This document shows, one piece after another, positions 16,795-25,580 of a DNA stretch of 64,000 bases. A model generated the notes under the pieces. It was not told where the DNA came from. It saw only the letters and a program-made list of their open reading frames with translations, and did no database searches. Position 1 is the stretch's first letter; each line of letters begins with the position of its first letter. The position numbers were made by a program, and so were the translations under genes. Source of the stretch: Rickettsiella endosymbiont of Rhagonycha lignosa. GTDB lineage: Bacteria; Pseudomonadota; Gammaproteobacteria; Diplorickettsiales; Diplorickettsiaceae. The stretch lies in contig NZ_OZ035011.1 in NCBI RefSeq assembly GCF_964031165.1, positions 124,001 through 188,000 of the forward strand, written 5' to 3'.

Positions 16795-16975
16795 TATCAC
16801 AGGTGGGATTTTAGTTGTTTAGGTGAGATTAGTAGGGTGTTGATTACATTTGTAATTGGATTGTTCTCTTAGAGGAATCCAAGTGTATAATCTACGAAAA
16901 TTTTGACCTGATTTTGCTATCAGGGAGATTATTATTTTGCTACAACTAGTTTTGTGAGGTGCATTTATTATAGGC
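16795..16975 (+). pseudogene. Decayed remnant of an APC permease 3' end
   Basis: The segment TTGATTACATTT at 16840 and what follows align with the permease gene from 11991 onward. Shared blocks include TTGATTACATTT, TAATCTA and TGATTTTGCT. By eye about three quarters of positions agree over some 80 nt, and weaker similarity extends about 40 nt upstream. The frame has several stops and gaps. It lies in the same orientation as the intact permease and on the other side of the biotin operon, so it looks like the residue of a second permease copy or of a duplicated junction. Confidence 0.6.
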
Positions 16976-17017
16976 TTCAGACGACATAGAGAAAAGTGAG
17001 ATGGAGACAGGATCCAT

Positions 17018-17467
17018 ATGATAAGCGCATTAGAAATTCATGGTGTCCCTATCGAGTGTATTAATCAAGCGGCGATAACCTACCACGTTCCAGCAACTTT
17101 AATTCTTTCAGTTTTAGCAGTAGAAAATGGCGTGAACGGTTCGGCGTTGCCTAATAGAAATGGGACTTTCGATTATGGTCCAATGCAAATTAATTCAATT
17201 TGGATATCGAAAATTCGACTGTTTGGTTATACTCAGCATCAATTACAATATGATCCTTGTGTCAATGTTAAGGTTGGGGCTTGGATACTTAGTCAGCAGA
17301 TTGCAAATGATGCAGCAAGCCCTTGGCGAGGAGTAGGCAGTTATCACTCACATTCCAGCCGTTTGAACCAGAATTATCAAATCAAAGTTTCTGAAGTATA
17401 TCGATTATTGGCTAATTATCTATCTCATCCGAGTAACTCGACATTACCTACATTACCTATCGCTTAA
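17018..17467 (+). CDS. Lytic transglycosylase-like protein (SLT domain, VirB1-like)
   Basis: 149 residues covering a compact goose-lysozyme-like SLT domain. The probable catalytic Glu lies in LAVENG (about residue 36) and the conserved YGPMQIN motif follows at about 53. Such small enzymes cut peptidoglycan to let secretion or pilus machines cross the wall. No signal peptide or membrane anchor is visible, unlike most VirB1 proteins, so export would need another route or the real start may differ. A good GGAGACAGGA site precedes the ATG, which argues for this start. It is not next to any secretion gene. Confidence 0.75.
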   Translation: MISALEIHGVPIECINQAAITYHVPATLILSVLAVENGVNGSALPNRNGTFDYGPMQINSIWISKIRLFGYTQHQLQYDPCVNVKVGAWILSQQIANDAASPWRGVGSYHSHSSRLNQNYQIKVSEVYRLLANYLSHPSNSTLPTLPIA

Positions 17468-17500
17468 GATTTAAATTTTTACCTTTAGATTAACATCGAT

Positions 17501-18835
17501 ATGCCAAAGTTTTTTCCTCTCTGTTTTTTGCTAAGTAGTCTATTTGTAGAAAAGACTAAAAAAAAAATAGCTAACTTAGATAATGAACGTTTAGCGATTG
17601 GTTTTATTTCCATACTAGGTTTGGGGTTATTATTTCCTTTAGTTATTATTGCTCCAGGTCTATTTGAGTCAGAATGGTTTTTAAATTTATTAACTATCCC
17701 TGCTGAGTATGGAAGCTTCCTAGCGGGTGCGGGCTATTTTGGTCGATTATGGAATTTGTTTACAGCCCGTCCTTACGACAACTATAAGAAGACCAAGATT
17801 AGAAACTTCCTCAGTCAAGAAATCATAATCAATCGACCAATAGGGCAAGCTGAAAAACTATTTACTCCTATTGGCATGTTGTTAGGAGTGAGTTTAGGGA
17901 TTTTTTGCCTTTGTTTGCATGCAGTTATTCCTTTCTGGGATGTGTTTTCCTATTTTGCGTATATTTTGTTTATTTTAGGTTATGCTTGTACTTTAGGTGG
18001 TTTATTTAATCGCCTGGCTAGCTCGTTTGATGGAACACGCTTAAAACAGGAAAAAGTATCGATTTTTGTAGGGCTAGTGTTAGGTTTATTGGTTGCATTA
18101 AGCTTATTTATCGTAGTAATGCTGACTGGAGCCATGCCTTTTGTTGCAGTGATTGGTATTAGTAAACCGTTTATTGATCTTTTACTATTACATAAATTTC
18201 TTTTCGCACTACCGTTTGTATTAAGTTTGACGAGTATAACGACATCTTGTTTCGATTATTTTGCCAAAGCGTATTGCTTCTTAAAATATATTTGGAGCAC
18301 GAAAGATGAATTAGTTAATGAGCGCATAGGATCGCATTATTATGAATATCAGAGCGCTTTTCTAGGTAATATTTTTGGTTGTTTGTTGGCTTCAGGTATC
18401 ATCATAGGCTTATCCTTAGCGGGAAGTTTAGTTGCGACGCCCTTAGTTATTGCGGCTACTATTTTCGCTATCATTATTATGTGTAATAACGTATTAGCAG
18501 CACTTTTTACAAGATTAGGTCGCCTTATAGATGGAATTGTAAGTACTTCTATAACACCAAAAGAAGAATTTTATAAACAGGAGCGCTTGATCGACGTTAG
18601 TTATTTGACTTCAATAAGAAACGCCTCGTTAATTTCATTGCCCGTATCAATAAGTAATTCAGCTAAAGATCGAGACCTCAATGACAACGAACTTAAACTT
18701 AAATTAAAACGTACACAAAGTAGCCCTGCTTTTTTTCATTTTTATAACTCAACCCAGGAGGTGAATGTGGATAATGAACTGTTTTTTAATAATACTTTAT
18801 CTGATGTCAAATCCTTATCCGGATTATTTGCCTAG
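17501..18835 (+). CDS. Polytopic membrane protein of unknown function
   Basis: 444 residues with roughly seven hydrophobic helices (about 31-53, 122-144, 150-170, 187-215, 225-250 and a double span at 288-330). A soluble C-terminal tail of about 100 residues (345-444) is rich in Ser, Asn and charged residues and includes KRTQSSPAFF. I recognise no family. It starts 33 nt after the transglycosylase-like gene and may be cotranscribed, although its ribosome site is weak. The architecture (membrane core plus disordered polar tail) is seen in some Legionellales effectors, but this is only an analogy. Confidence 0.65.
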   Translation: MPKFFPLCFLLSSLFVEKTKKKIANLDNERLAIGFISILGLGLLFPLVIIAPGLFESEWFLNLLTIPAEYGSFLAGAGYFGRLWNLFTARPYDNYKKTKIRNFLSQEIIINRPIGQAEKLFTPIGMLLGVSLGIFCLCLHAVIPFWDVFSYFAYILFILGYACTLGGLFNRLASSFDGTRLKQEKVSIFVGLVLGLLVALSLFIVVMLTGAMPFVAVIGISKPFIDLLLLHKFLFALPFVLSLTSITTSCFDYFAKAYCFLKYIWSTKDELVNERIGSHYYEYQSAFLGNIFGCLLASGIIIGLSLAGSLVATPLVIAATIFAIIIMCNNVLAALFTRLGRLIDGIVSTSITPKEEFYKQERLIDVSYLTSIRNASLISLPVSISNSAKDRDLNDNELKLKLKRTQSSPAFFHFYNSTQEVNVDNELFFNNTLSDVKSLSGLFA

Positions 18836-18954
18836 ACCTTAAGATAGCTCTACAGGGGTGGGTAGCATGGGTCAATTAATATGACGGTTCACATCTTGAT
18901 GTCCAATGGGTATAGTTCGACTAATCATTACTGCTTACAAGTAAACTATTATTT

Positions 18955-19938
18955 ATGCGTGTTTTAATCATAAAAATGTCCTCAATGGGCGATATTATTC
19001 ATACATTACCTGCAGTGACTGATGCGACTAAGGCTGTTTCGAATATTCAATTTGATTGGGTAGTGGAAGAAGCATTTACTGAAATTCCCAAATGGCATGA
19101 GCAAGTCCAAAAAATCATTCCCATCGCCTTAAGACGCTGGCGCAAGAATATCTGTCGAACAATTCAACGTGGAGAATTAAAACAATTTTATACACAATTG
19201 CGTGCACAAGAATATGATTTTGTTTTAGATGCACAAGGTTCTATCAAAAGTGCTATTACAACCTATTTAAGTCGAGGTTGCCGTCTTGGCATGGATAAAC
19301 ACTCAGTGCGGGAAAGTTTAGCCTATCTTGCTTATCAGCAAACTTTTTCTGTACCTTGGCAACAACATGCTATTGAGCGTTTACGTCAATTATTCGCTAA
19401 AGCTTTAAAATACAATCTGCCCGAGACGCTACCTGAATATGGTATTAACAAAGAAAATTTAAGCCAAGCAAAAATACAACTTTCAAAAGACTACCTAATT
19501 TTTATTCCCAATACCAGTTGCGCAACTAAACAGTGGTCAAATTATTTCTGGTCTTTACTTATAAAGGAAATGACCCACGATGGAGTAAGTGTTTTTATTC
19601 CTTGGGGTAATGAAAATGAAAGAAAAAATGCAAAGCGACTAATTAATAAAAACCCTATAGCTCAGGTGTTACCTTATTTAAATCTCAATGAAATGGCAGC
19701 TGTTTTAGCCAACGCAAAAGCGGTTGTTGCTGTAGATACAGGTTTAAGTCATTTATCCGCAGCTTTAGGAATTCCTACGATTGTTCTATATGGTTCTACT
19801 AACCCTGCATTGATAGGAACAATAGGTCCTTCCCAGTGCCATATCAAAATGGCAGTTAATGGGGATAGTAGGCAAGATAATAATAGGGTTGTCTTAAAAA
19901 AAATAATCGACAATTTGCGGCGCATTTTGACACTTTAG
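18955..19938 (+). CDS. waaC: Lipopolysaccharide heptosyltransferase I
   Basis: Glycosyltransferase family 9 enzyme adding the first heptose to Kdo2-lipid A at the inner face of the inner membrane. 327 residues with the signature start MRVLIIKMSSMGDIIHTLPA and the C-terminal donor-site region AVDTGLSHLSAALGIPTIVLYG. The TKQW segment (residues 189-192) before the donor domain is also typical. It lies 92 nt before priA. Its partner waaA is found at 59806, far away in the window. Confidence 0.93.
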   Translation: MRVLIIKMSSMGDIIHTLPAVTDATKAVSNIQFDWVVEEAFTEIPKWHEQVQKIIPIALRRWRKNICRTIQRGELKQFYTQLRAQEYDFVLDAQGSIKSAITTYLSRGCRLGMDKHSVRESLAYLAYQQTFSVPWQQHAIERLRQLFAKALKYNLPETLPEYGINKENLSQAKIQLSKDYLIFIPNTSCATKQWSNYFWSLLIKEMTHDGVSVFIPWGNENERKNAKRLINKNPIAQVLPYLNLNEMAAVLANAKAVVAVDTGLSHLSAALGIPTIVLYGSTNPALIGTIGPSQCHIKMAVNGDSRQDNNRVVLKKIIDNLRRILTL

Positions 19939-20030
19939 TTGATTTGCATCACACAATTTTTATTTTTTCATGTTTATTTTCCGAGTAAAACAGAGCGCTT
20001 TTAATTTTATGTAACCATGAGGATTGCGAG

Positions 20031-22103
20031 TTGAGCGATAATATAGGCAAAAATTTAAATGCAAAGAATATCTTACAAATTGCCATTCAGGCTCCCTTGC
20101 ACCAATATTTTGAGTATTTAGCACCACCTGACTTTCCTTTAACGCAATTAAAAAAAGGTTTACGTGTATTGGTACCGTTTGGGAAGCAGAAAAAAATTGG
20201 TTTTTTAATGGAAGTAAGCGAATCATCAGTTTGGCCAAAATCTCAGCTCAAACAGGCCTTGGCAATCCTAGATAAAACTCCGCTTTTACCGGATTCTATC
20301 CAGCAGTTACTAGAATGGACAAGTCGTTACTACCATTGTCCTATTGGCGAGGTATTCGCTAATGCTATACCACGTGCACTACGCACGCAAAAAACTGTCA
20401 AAAAAATTAATGATGCTGTTAAAACAACTATTGAAGAAATTAATAGAGAAGAAAAATTTACTTTTGCTACTAAAAATAATTTAAATTTATCCGAACAAAT
20501 TCAATTAAATAATCATCAGCAACAGGCTATTGAGAGTATTTTGAATTCGTTAAATAAATTTCAAGCTTTTCTTTTAAACGGCGTGACAGGAAGTGGAAAA
20601 ACAGAAGTCTATTTGGAAGTGATACAAGCTGTACTCGATCGGGGTAAGCAAGCATTAGTATTAGTTCCAGAAATTGGTTTAACCCCGCAAATGTTAACGC
20701 GATTTCGAAATCGCTTTTCAGTGCCTTTAATATTATTTCATTCTAAATTAACCGATAAGCAGCGTTTAGAAAATTGGTTACTTTCTAAATCAGGTAAAGC
20801 ATCTATTATCATTGGTACGCGTTCCGCTTTATTTACACCTTTATTGTGTCCTGGGGTTATCATCATCGATGAAGAACATGATAGTTCTTTTAAGCAACAA
20901 ATGGGCTTACGTTATCACGCTCGAGATTTAGCGTTAGTACGAGGACGTTTAGAAAACATACCTGTTATATTGGGTTCCGCAACTGCATCTTTAGAAAGCA
21001 TTTTTAATGCGCAACAAAATCGTTATCAAATACTGCATTTACCTCAAAGAGCAGGATCCGCCATACAACCCACTTTTCATTTTATTGATTTACGGCATCA
21101 AAAACTTGATCAAGGGTTTTCTCCCGCATTATTACAAAGCATGGAAAATCACTTGCAAAAACAAGGCCAAGTACTTTTATTTTTAAACCGACGAGGCTTT
21201 TCTCCAGTTACCCTTTGTCATGATTGTGGTTGGACAGCAGACTGCCAATATTGTGAACAAAAAATGAATTTTCATAAAAAGCCGGCTCGTTTACAATGTC
21301 ATTATTGCGGCTATCGACGTCCTTTAGATGCCCGTTGTCCTGAATGCCAAGGTCAACAATTACTTGCTTTGGGTCAAGGGACACAACGTCTAGAACAAAC
21401 CTTGCAAAAATACTTTCCTGATATCGGAATAGTTCGGATTGATCGAGATAATACACAACGTAAAGGAAGTTTGGATAAATTATTAAAAAATATACATGAA
21501 GGTGAAAGTCAGATTTTGATCGGAACACAAATGTTAGCGAAAGGACATCATTTTCCAAATGTCACTTTAGTGGGTATTTTAGAAGCAGACAGTGGGTTAT
21601 TTAGTGCAGATTTTCGAGCTTTGGAACATACCGGTCAATTACTCACACAAGTAGCCGGGCGATCCGGACGGGCCGATAAACCTGGAGAGGTATGGATTCA
21701 AACCTATCATCCAGATCATCCCTTGTTAAACCATTTGTTAGAACAAGGTTATCTCAGTTTCAGCGATATATTATTGAAAGAAAGATGCGCCTCTGCGTTA
21801 CCTCCTTACAGCTATTTGGCACTTTTGCATGCCGAAGCCTTAAGTTCAGCTTATCCGATGGATTTTTTAAATGAAGTAAAAAATCAGGCTGAATTAGTTG
21901 GAGAAGGAATCAGTATATTAGGGCCAGTTCCTTCCTTACGCCCGCGTCGGGCGGGTTATTATCGATGTCAATTACTGTTACAGGCAAAACGACGGAACGT
22001 TTTGCAAAGCTTACTGGAGCAGATTATTAAACCCATCAGTCGGCTTGGCAGTAGTCGACGAGTTCGTTGGTCACTGGATGTCGACCCTATAGAGCTTTTT
22101 TGA
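20031..22103 (+). CDS. priA: Primosomal replication restart helicase PriA
   Basis: Superfamily 2 helicase that reloads the replisome at stalled forks. 690 residues: DNA-binding N-terminal domain, Walker A GVTGSGKTEVY (about 184-194), DEEHD box, and an eight-cysteine zinc region (CHDCGW, CQYCEQ, CHYCGY, CPEC) inserted in the second helicase lobe. The start is TTG at 20031, preceded by GAGG. The nearby ATG at 20017 is out of frame and stops at once. The length and all motifs are normal. Confidence 0.96.
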   Translation: MSDNIGKNLNAKNILQIAIQAPLHQYFEYLAPPDFPLTQLKKGLRVLVPFGKQKKIGFLMEVSESSVWPKSQLKQALAILDKTPLLPDSIQQLLEWTSRYYHCPIGEVFANAIPRALRTQKTVKKINDAVKTTIEEINREEKFTFATKNNLNLSEQIQLNNHQQQAIESILNSLNKFQAFLLNGVTGSGKTEVYLEVIQAVLDRGKQALVLVPEIGLTPQMLTRFRNRFSVPLILFHSKLTDKQRLENWLLSKSGKASIIIGTRSALFTPLLCPGVIIIDEEHDSSFKQQMGLRYHARDLALVRGRLENIPVILGSATASLESIFNAQQNRYQILHLPQRAGSAIQPTFHFIDLRHQKLDQGFSPALLQSMENHLQKQGQVLLFLNRRGFSPVTLCHDCGWTADCQYCEQKMNFHKKPARLQCHYCGYRRPLDARCPECQGQQLLALGQGTQRLEQTLQKYFPDIGIVRIDRDNTQRKGSLDKLLKNIHEGESQILIGTQMLAKGHHFPNVTLVGILEADSGLFSADFRALEHTGQLLTQVAGRSGRADKPGEVWIQTYHPDHPLLNHLLEQGYLSFSDILLKERCASALPPYSYLALLHAEALSSAYPMDFLNEVKNQAELVGEGISILGPVPSLRPRRAGYYRCQLLLQAKRRNVLQSLLEQIIKPISRLGSSRRVRWSLDVDPIELF

Positions 22104-22175
22104 CTTAAATACTTCTTTTGCTTTCATTAAAGGTCTAGAATACTAACAAATAATGAACTAAAAAGTATTCCTTTT

Positions 22176-23567
22176 ATGACAATTAGTGTGTTTGATTTGT
22201 TCTCCATTGGTATAGGGCCATCGAGTTCGCATACCGTAGGTCCTATGAAAGCTGCCTGCGCTTTTGCAGAAAATCTAGCGTTAGATAATGAACTATTTAA
22301 TGAGGTTAGCAACATAAGGGTTGAGTTGTTTGGTTCGCTCGCTTTAACTGGCCGGGGTCATGGTACCGATTTAGCGGTTTTAAATGGTTTAGAAGGACAG
22401 CTCCCTGAAACAGTTAATCCCCTGGAGGCTGCTTTACGCGCCAAGACAATTATTGAGAGTTGTGAGCTAAGGTTGTCGTGGAAAAAAAGGATTTCATTTT
22501 CTGAGAAAACTGATTTAATTTTTTTACAAAAAGAATTATTGCCATTGCATACCAATGGTATACGTTTTAGTGCCTTTAATACACAAGGTCTTCTCTTAAA
22601 CAGTCAAATTTACTACTCTATAGGCGGTGGCTTTATTGTCACTGAACAGGAGTTTGGTCTGCAGCATAAGGATGTTATTCCAGTGCCTTATCCTTTTTCT
22701 ACTTCCACTCAGCTGTTTTATGCCTGTAAAAAAAACAACTTAAGCATTTCAGAGCTTATGTTAGCTAATGAAAGACAATTAGCGCCTGATAGGGAAATAC
22801 ACACGGATTTATTGAAAATAGCCGATATTATGCAAGATTGTGTGGATAGGGGTTGTCATACCCAAGGAATATTACCCGGCGAGCTTCAAGTCAAGCGCCG
22901 GGCCCCGGAACTTTTTAGCAAAATGAGTAACAAAGCAATTCCAAAATTAGCGACTTTTCCAGGCTCATTATTATGGCCAACCATTTACGCAATGGCTGTT
23001 AATGAAGAAAACGCTGCGGGAGGTCGCGTGGTGACTGCACCAACGAATGGTGCAGCAGGTATTATTCCGGCAGTATTAACCTATTATCGCCGTTTCTATG
23101 CCGATGTCAGTGAGCAATCAGTCACTGATTTTTTATTGACTGCTGGCGCTATCGCTTTACTCTATAAAATGAATGCATCAATTTCCGGTGCAGAAGTAGG
23201 TTGTCAGGGTGAAGTCGGAGTGGCTTGTTCTATGGCCGCGGGAGCACTGACTGCAGTATTAGGTGGAACATTAGAACAAATAGAAAATGCCGCAGAAATG
23301 GCCATGGAACATCATCTGGGATTAACCTGCGATCCCGTCGCAGGATTAGTTCAAATTCCTTGTATCGAGCGCAATGGAGTTGCAGCAGAAAAAGCCATTA
23401 AATTAACTTATTTAGCTTTAATGGAAGATGGGAAAAATAAAAAAGTATCTTTAGATAAAGTCATTGAAACCATGTTTGCTACCGGAAAAGATATGATGGC
23501 AATTTACAAGGAAACCTCTTTAGGTGGTTTGGCAAAAACACTCGCTGTTAATATTCCTGAATGTTAG
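22176..23567 (+). CDS. sdaA: L-serine ammonia-lyase (iron-sulfur dependent)
   Basis: Deaminates L-serine to pyruvate and ammonia with a [4Fe-4S] cluster. 463 residues, single-chain type with beta domain (about 1-150, [14 protein letters not shown]) fused to the alpha domain. Cluster-region cysteines are visible in [16 protein letters not shown] and [14 protein letters not shown]. Serine is a main carbon source for Legionella and relatives, so this enzyme probably feeds central metabolism; that is inference from related organisms. The gene stands alone between priA and an unknown gene. Confidence 0.95.
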   Translation: MTISVFDLFSIGIGPSSSHTVGPMKAACAFAENLALDNELFNEVSNIRVELFGSLALTGRGHGTDLAVLNGLEGQLPETVNPLEAALRAKTIIESCELRLSWKKRISFSEKTDLIFLQKELLPLHTNGIRFSAFNTQGLLLNSQIYYSIGGGFIVTEQEFGLQHKDVIPVPYPFSTSTQLFYACKKNNLSISELMLANERQLAPDREIHTDLLKIADIMQDCVDRGCHTQGILPGELQVKRRAPELFSKMSNKAIPKLATFPGSLLWPTIYAMAVNEENAAGGRVVTAPTNGAAGIIPAVLTYYRRFYADVSEQSVTDFLLTAGAIALLYKMNASISGAEVGCQGEVGVACSMAAGALTAVLGGTLEQIENAAEMAMEHHLGLTCDPVAGLVQIPCIERNGVAAEKAIKLTYLALMEDGKNKKVSLDKVIETMFATGKDMMAIYKETSLGGLAKTLAVNIPEC

Positions 23568-23660
23568 TTTGAGCTAATTATCAATTTTTTTGATTTAATT
23601 ATTCTTTAATAAAAAGTAGCTAGCATAAAGATTGGTCTTAGTTTTTAGAGAACAATCATT

Positions 23661-24713
23661 ATGCCGAAGAAAAAGAAGAATCAAAATAATCCGAGTTCCT
23701 TAGAAGAATTAGCCAAAAAAATTTTAGTAAATTCGCAAAAGGCCTTTTATTTTGGTGCTAATAATAAGGGCAGCACCCCCTCAAGCTGTCAACAAGCAGT
23801 ATTTATTGAGGAAAAAATTAATTCTTTAGCGAATAATGATAATCTATTTGAAAGGAGACTTAAAAAAATCTCTATTAAAGATCTTAAAAAGATAAAAAAT
23901 TTACGTCAAGCATATATTGATCATAAAAAAATCGAGTTCGGCCTCGAACTTTTAAGTTTTTTTTATGATAGTCCTTCGTTAAAAAAGCAATATGAAGCTG
24001 AAATCGAAAATAAAAGAAAAAACATAAAATGGAATGATGGATGGCTTGATGATTTAAATCTTATTTTGACTACTGCTTATTTAGAACAATATCGTGAGAA
24101 ACATAATAGAGATATTTTTTCAATTGAGGATACTCGGACATACGATAAATTACGTAACGAAGGAGTTTCAGATAAAAATAATGAGCGGAAAATTTATTTT
24201 AAACGTACTTTTTTTGATTTAAAAGCAGCTACATTACATGGGACAGGGGCTTGTGAGTTGATGGCTGAATTTGCCCTTTTTGAAGCTGTACGGATGAGCA
24301 AAAACTTAGATTGTTCTATCCATTATATTAGATTTCTGAGTTCTGAATATCAGGAGATACCCTATCAAGAGATTAACGCTATTGCATTAGGAGATTGGCC
24401 GAATGATGATTGTTTGATTGTTTGTCCGTGGCTTGAAGACAATGAAAATCTTATCTGGAAAAAAGATTTGCAAAATACACTATTTTCAAATTACTCGGTT
24501 ATTAAAACCATATTCAAAATTGTTCCCGGCGCCGAAATGGATCAATTAAGAGAAATGTTAGCAAAATGTAATTTTCTTCCCGACATCGAAGAAAAACGAA
24601 CCATAAGAAGTAGGACTGAGGAATTAAGTAAGGAGTATCAAAAAGCTTTTAAAAATTTCCTTATAAAAGAAAATGACGCTGAAATTAATATGACTAGAAG
24701 ATTAGGCAGATAG
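23661..24713 (+). CDS. Unknown soluble protein, weak resemblance to papain-like effector domains
   Basis: 350 residues, strongly basic N-terminus (MPKKKKNQNN), no signal peptide or membrane span, helical first half. Residues 190-260 carry TLHGTGACELMAEFALFEA with Cys198, then about 40 residues later INAIALGDWPNDDCLIVCPW. The spacing recalls bacterial cysteine-protease-like toxins, in which a helix-capping Cys is followed by a strand with His and then a CDPW box. Here the His and Asp at the expected places are not evident, so activity is doubtful. Family not recognised. It converges with pssA, 15 nt away. Confidence 0.6.
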   Translation: MPKKKKNQNNPSSLEELAKKILVNSQKAFYFGANNKGSTPSSCQQAVFIEEKINSLANNDNLFERRLKKISIKDLKKIKNLRQAYIDHKKIEFGLELLSFFYDSPSLKKQYEAEIENKRKNIKWNDGWLDDLNLILTTAYLEQYREKHNRDIFSIEDTRTYDKLRNEGVSDKNNERKIYFKRTFFDLKAATLHGTGACELMAEFALFEAVRMSKNLDCSIHYIRFLSSEYQEIPYQEINAIALGDWPNDDCLIVCPWLEDNENLIWKKDLQNTLFSNYSVIKTIFKIVPGAEMDQLREMLAKCNFLPDIEEKRTIRSRTEELSKEYQKAFKNFLIKENDAEINMTRRLGR

Positions 24714-24728
24714 TTATTAAAAGCTAAT

Positions 24729-25580
24729 TCATTTGGATTTTGTAGGTTGCTTCCTTTTTAAGGATCGTCGCTTATAAAGAGCGTGCAAAGTTAAAATAGG
24801 ACCGGAAAGAGCATAGCAAAAAAAGAGCAAAAATAATATTTTAGGTGGATCAAGCGAAATACCAACAAAAGCTAATACCACCAATAAAATTGCCACAAAG
24901 GGGACCCGGCCTTTGAGGTCAATTTCTTTAAAAGAATAATAACGGACATTACTTACCATCAAAATAGCAATGATGATCGCTAATACTGCGGTCATCATAC
25001 TAACAACATCACCAAGAATTTCTGAATCCACGCACAACCATACCATACTGGCTAAAACACCTGCTGCCGCAGGAATAGGTAATCCTTGAAAATAACGTTT
25101 ATCAGCAACCAACACTTGAGTATTAAAACGGGCTAAACGTAATGCACCCGCTGCAGCAAATATAAACGCAGCTAACCAGCCTAATTTACCCAAGCCTTCT
25201 AAAGACCAACTATAAATAACTAAGGCGGGTGCGACACCGAAAGAAACCATGTCCGATAAACTATCTAATTCTGCTCCAAAAGCACTTTGTGTATTGGTGA
25301 GACGCGCAACGCGACCGTCAAAAAAATCCATAATCATAGCAACAAAAATAGCTACCGCGGCATAATTAAAGTAACCTTCCATAGCAGTGACGATGGCATA
25401 AAAACCCGCGAATAAACCGGCGATGGTAAACAAGTTTGGCAGTAAGTAAATTCCACGACGGCGGTAAGCTAATCTTTCCCCCTCTTCATGATCGCCAGAG
25501 TTAATACCTTTATGCTCAGAAGCAGCTAACTTTTCTTCAGTTGGCTGGGATAAAAATTTTTCATCATTTGGGTTATTCAT
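24729..25580 (-). CDS. pssA: CDP-diacylglycerol-serine O-phosphatidyltransferase
   Basis: Integral inner-membrane enzyme making phosphatidylserine, the precursor of phosphatidylethanolamine. 283 residues with a hydrophilic N-terminal tail and about seven helices. The CDP-alcohol phosphotransferase motif is complete: DFFDGRVAR, then [10 protein letters not shown]. Its start overlaps the mutS stop by 4 nt, so the two minus-strand genes are coupled. The next enzyme of the pathway, Psd, is encoded at 30728-31564. Confidence 0.93.
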   Translation of the reverse strand: MNNPNDEKFLSQPTEEKLAASEHKGINSGDHEEGERLAYRRRGIYLLPNLFTIAGLFAGFYAIVTAMEGYFNYAAVAIFVAMIMDFFDGRVARLTNTQSAFGAELDSLSDMVSFGVAPALVIYSWSLEGLGKLGWLAAFIFAAAGALRLARFNTQVLVADKRYFQGLPIPAAAGVLASMVWLCVDSEILGDVVSMMTAVLAIIIAILMVSNVRYYSFKEIDLKGRVPFVAILLVVLAFVGISLDPPKILFLLFFCYALSGPILTLHALYKRRSLKRKQPTKSK

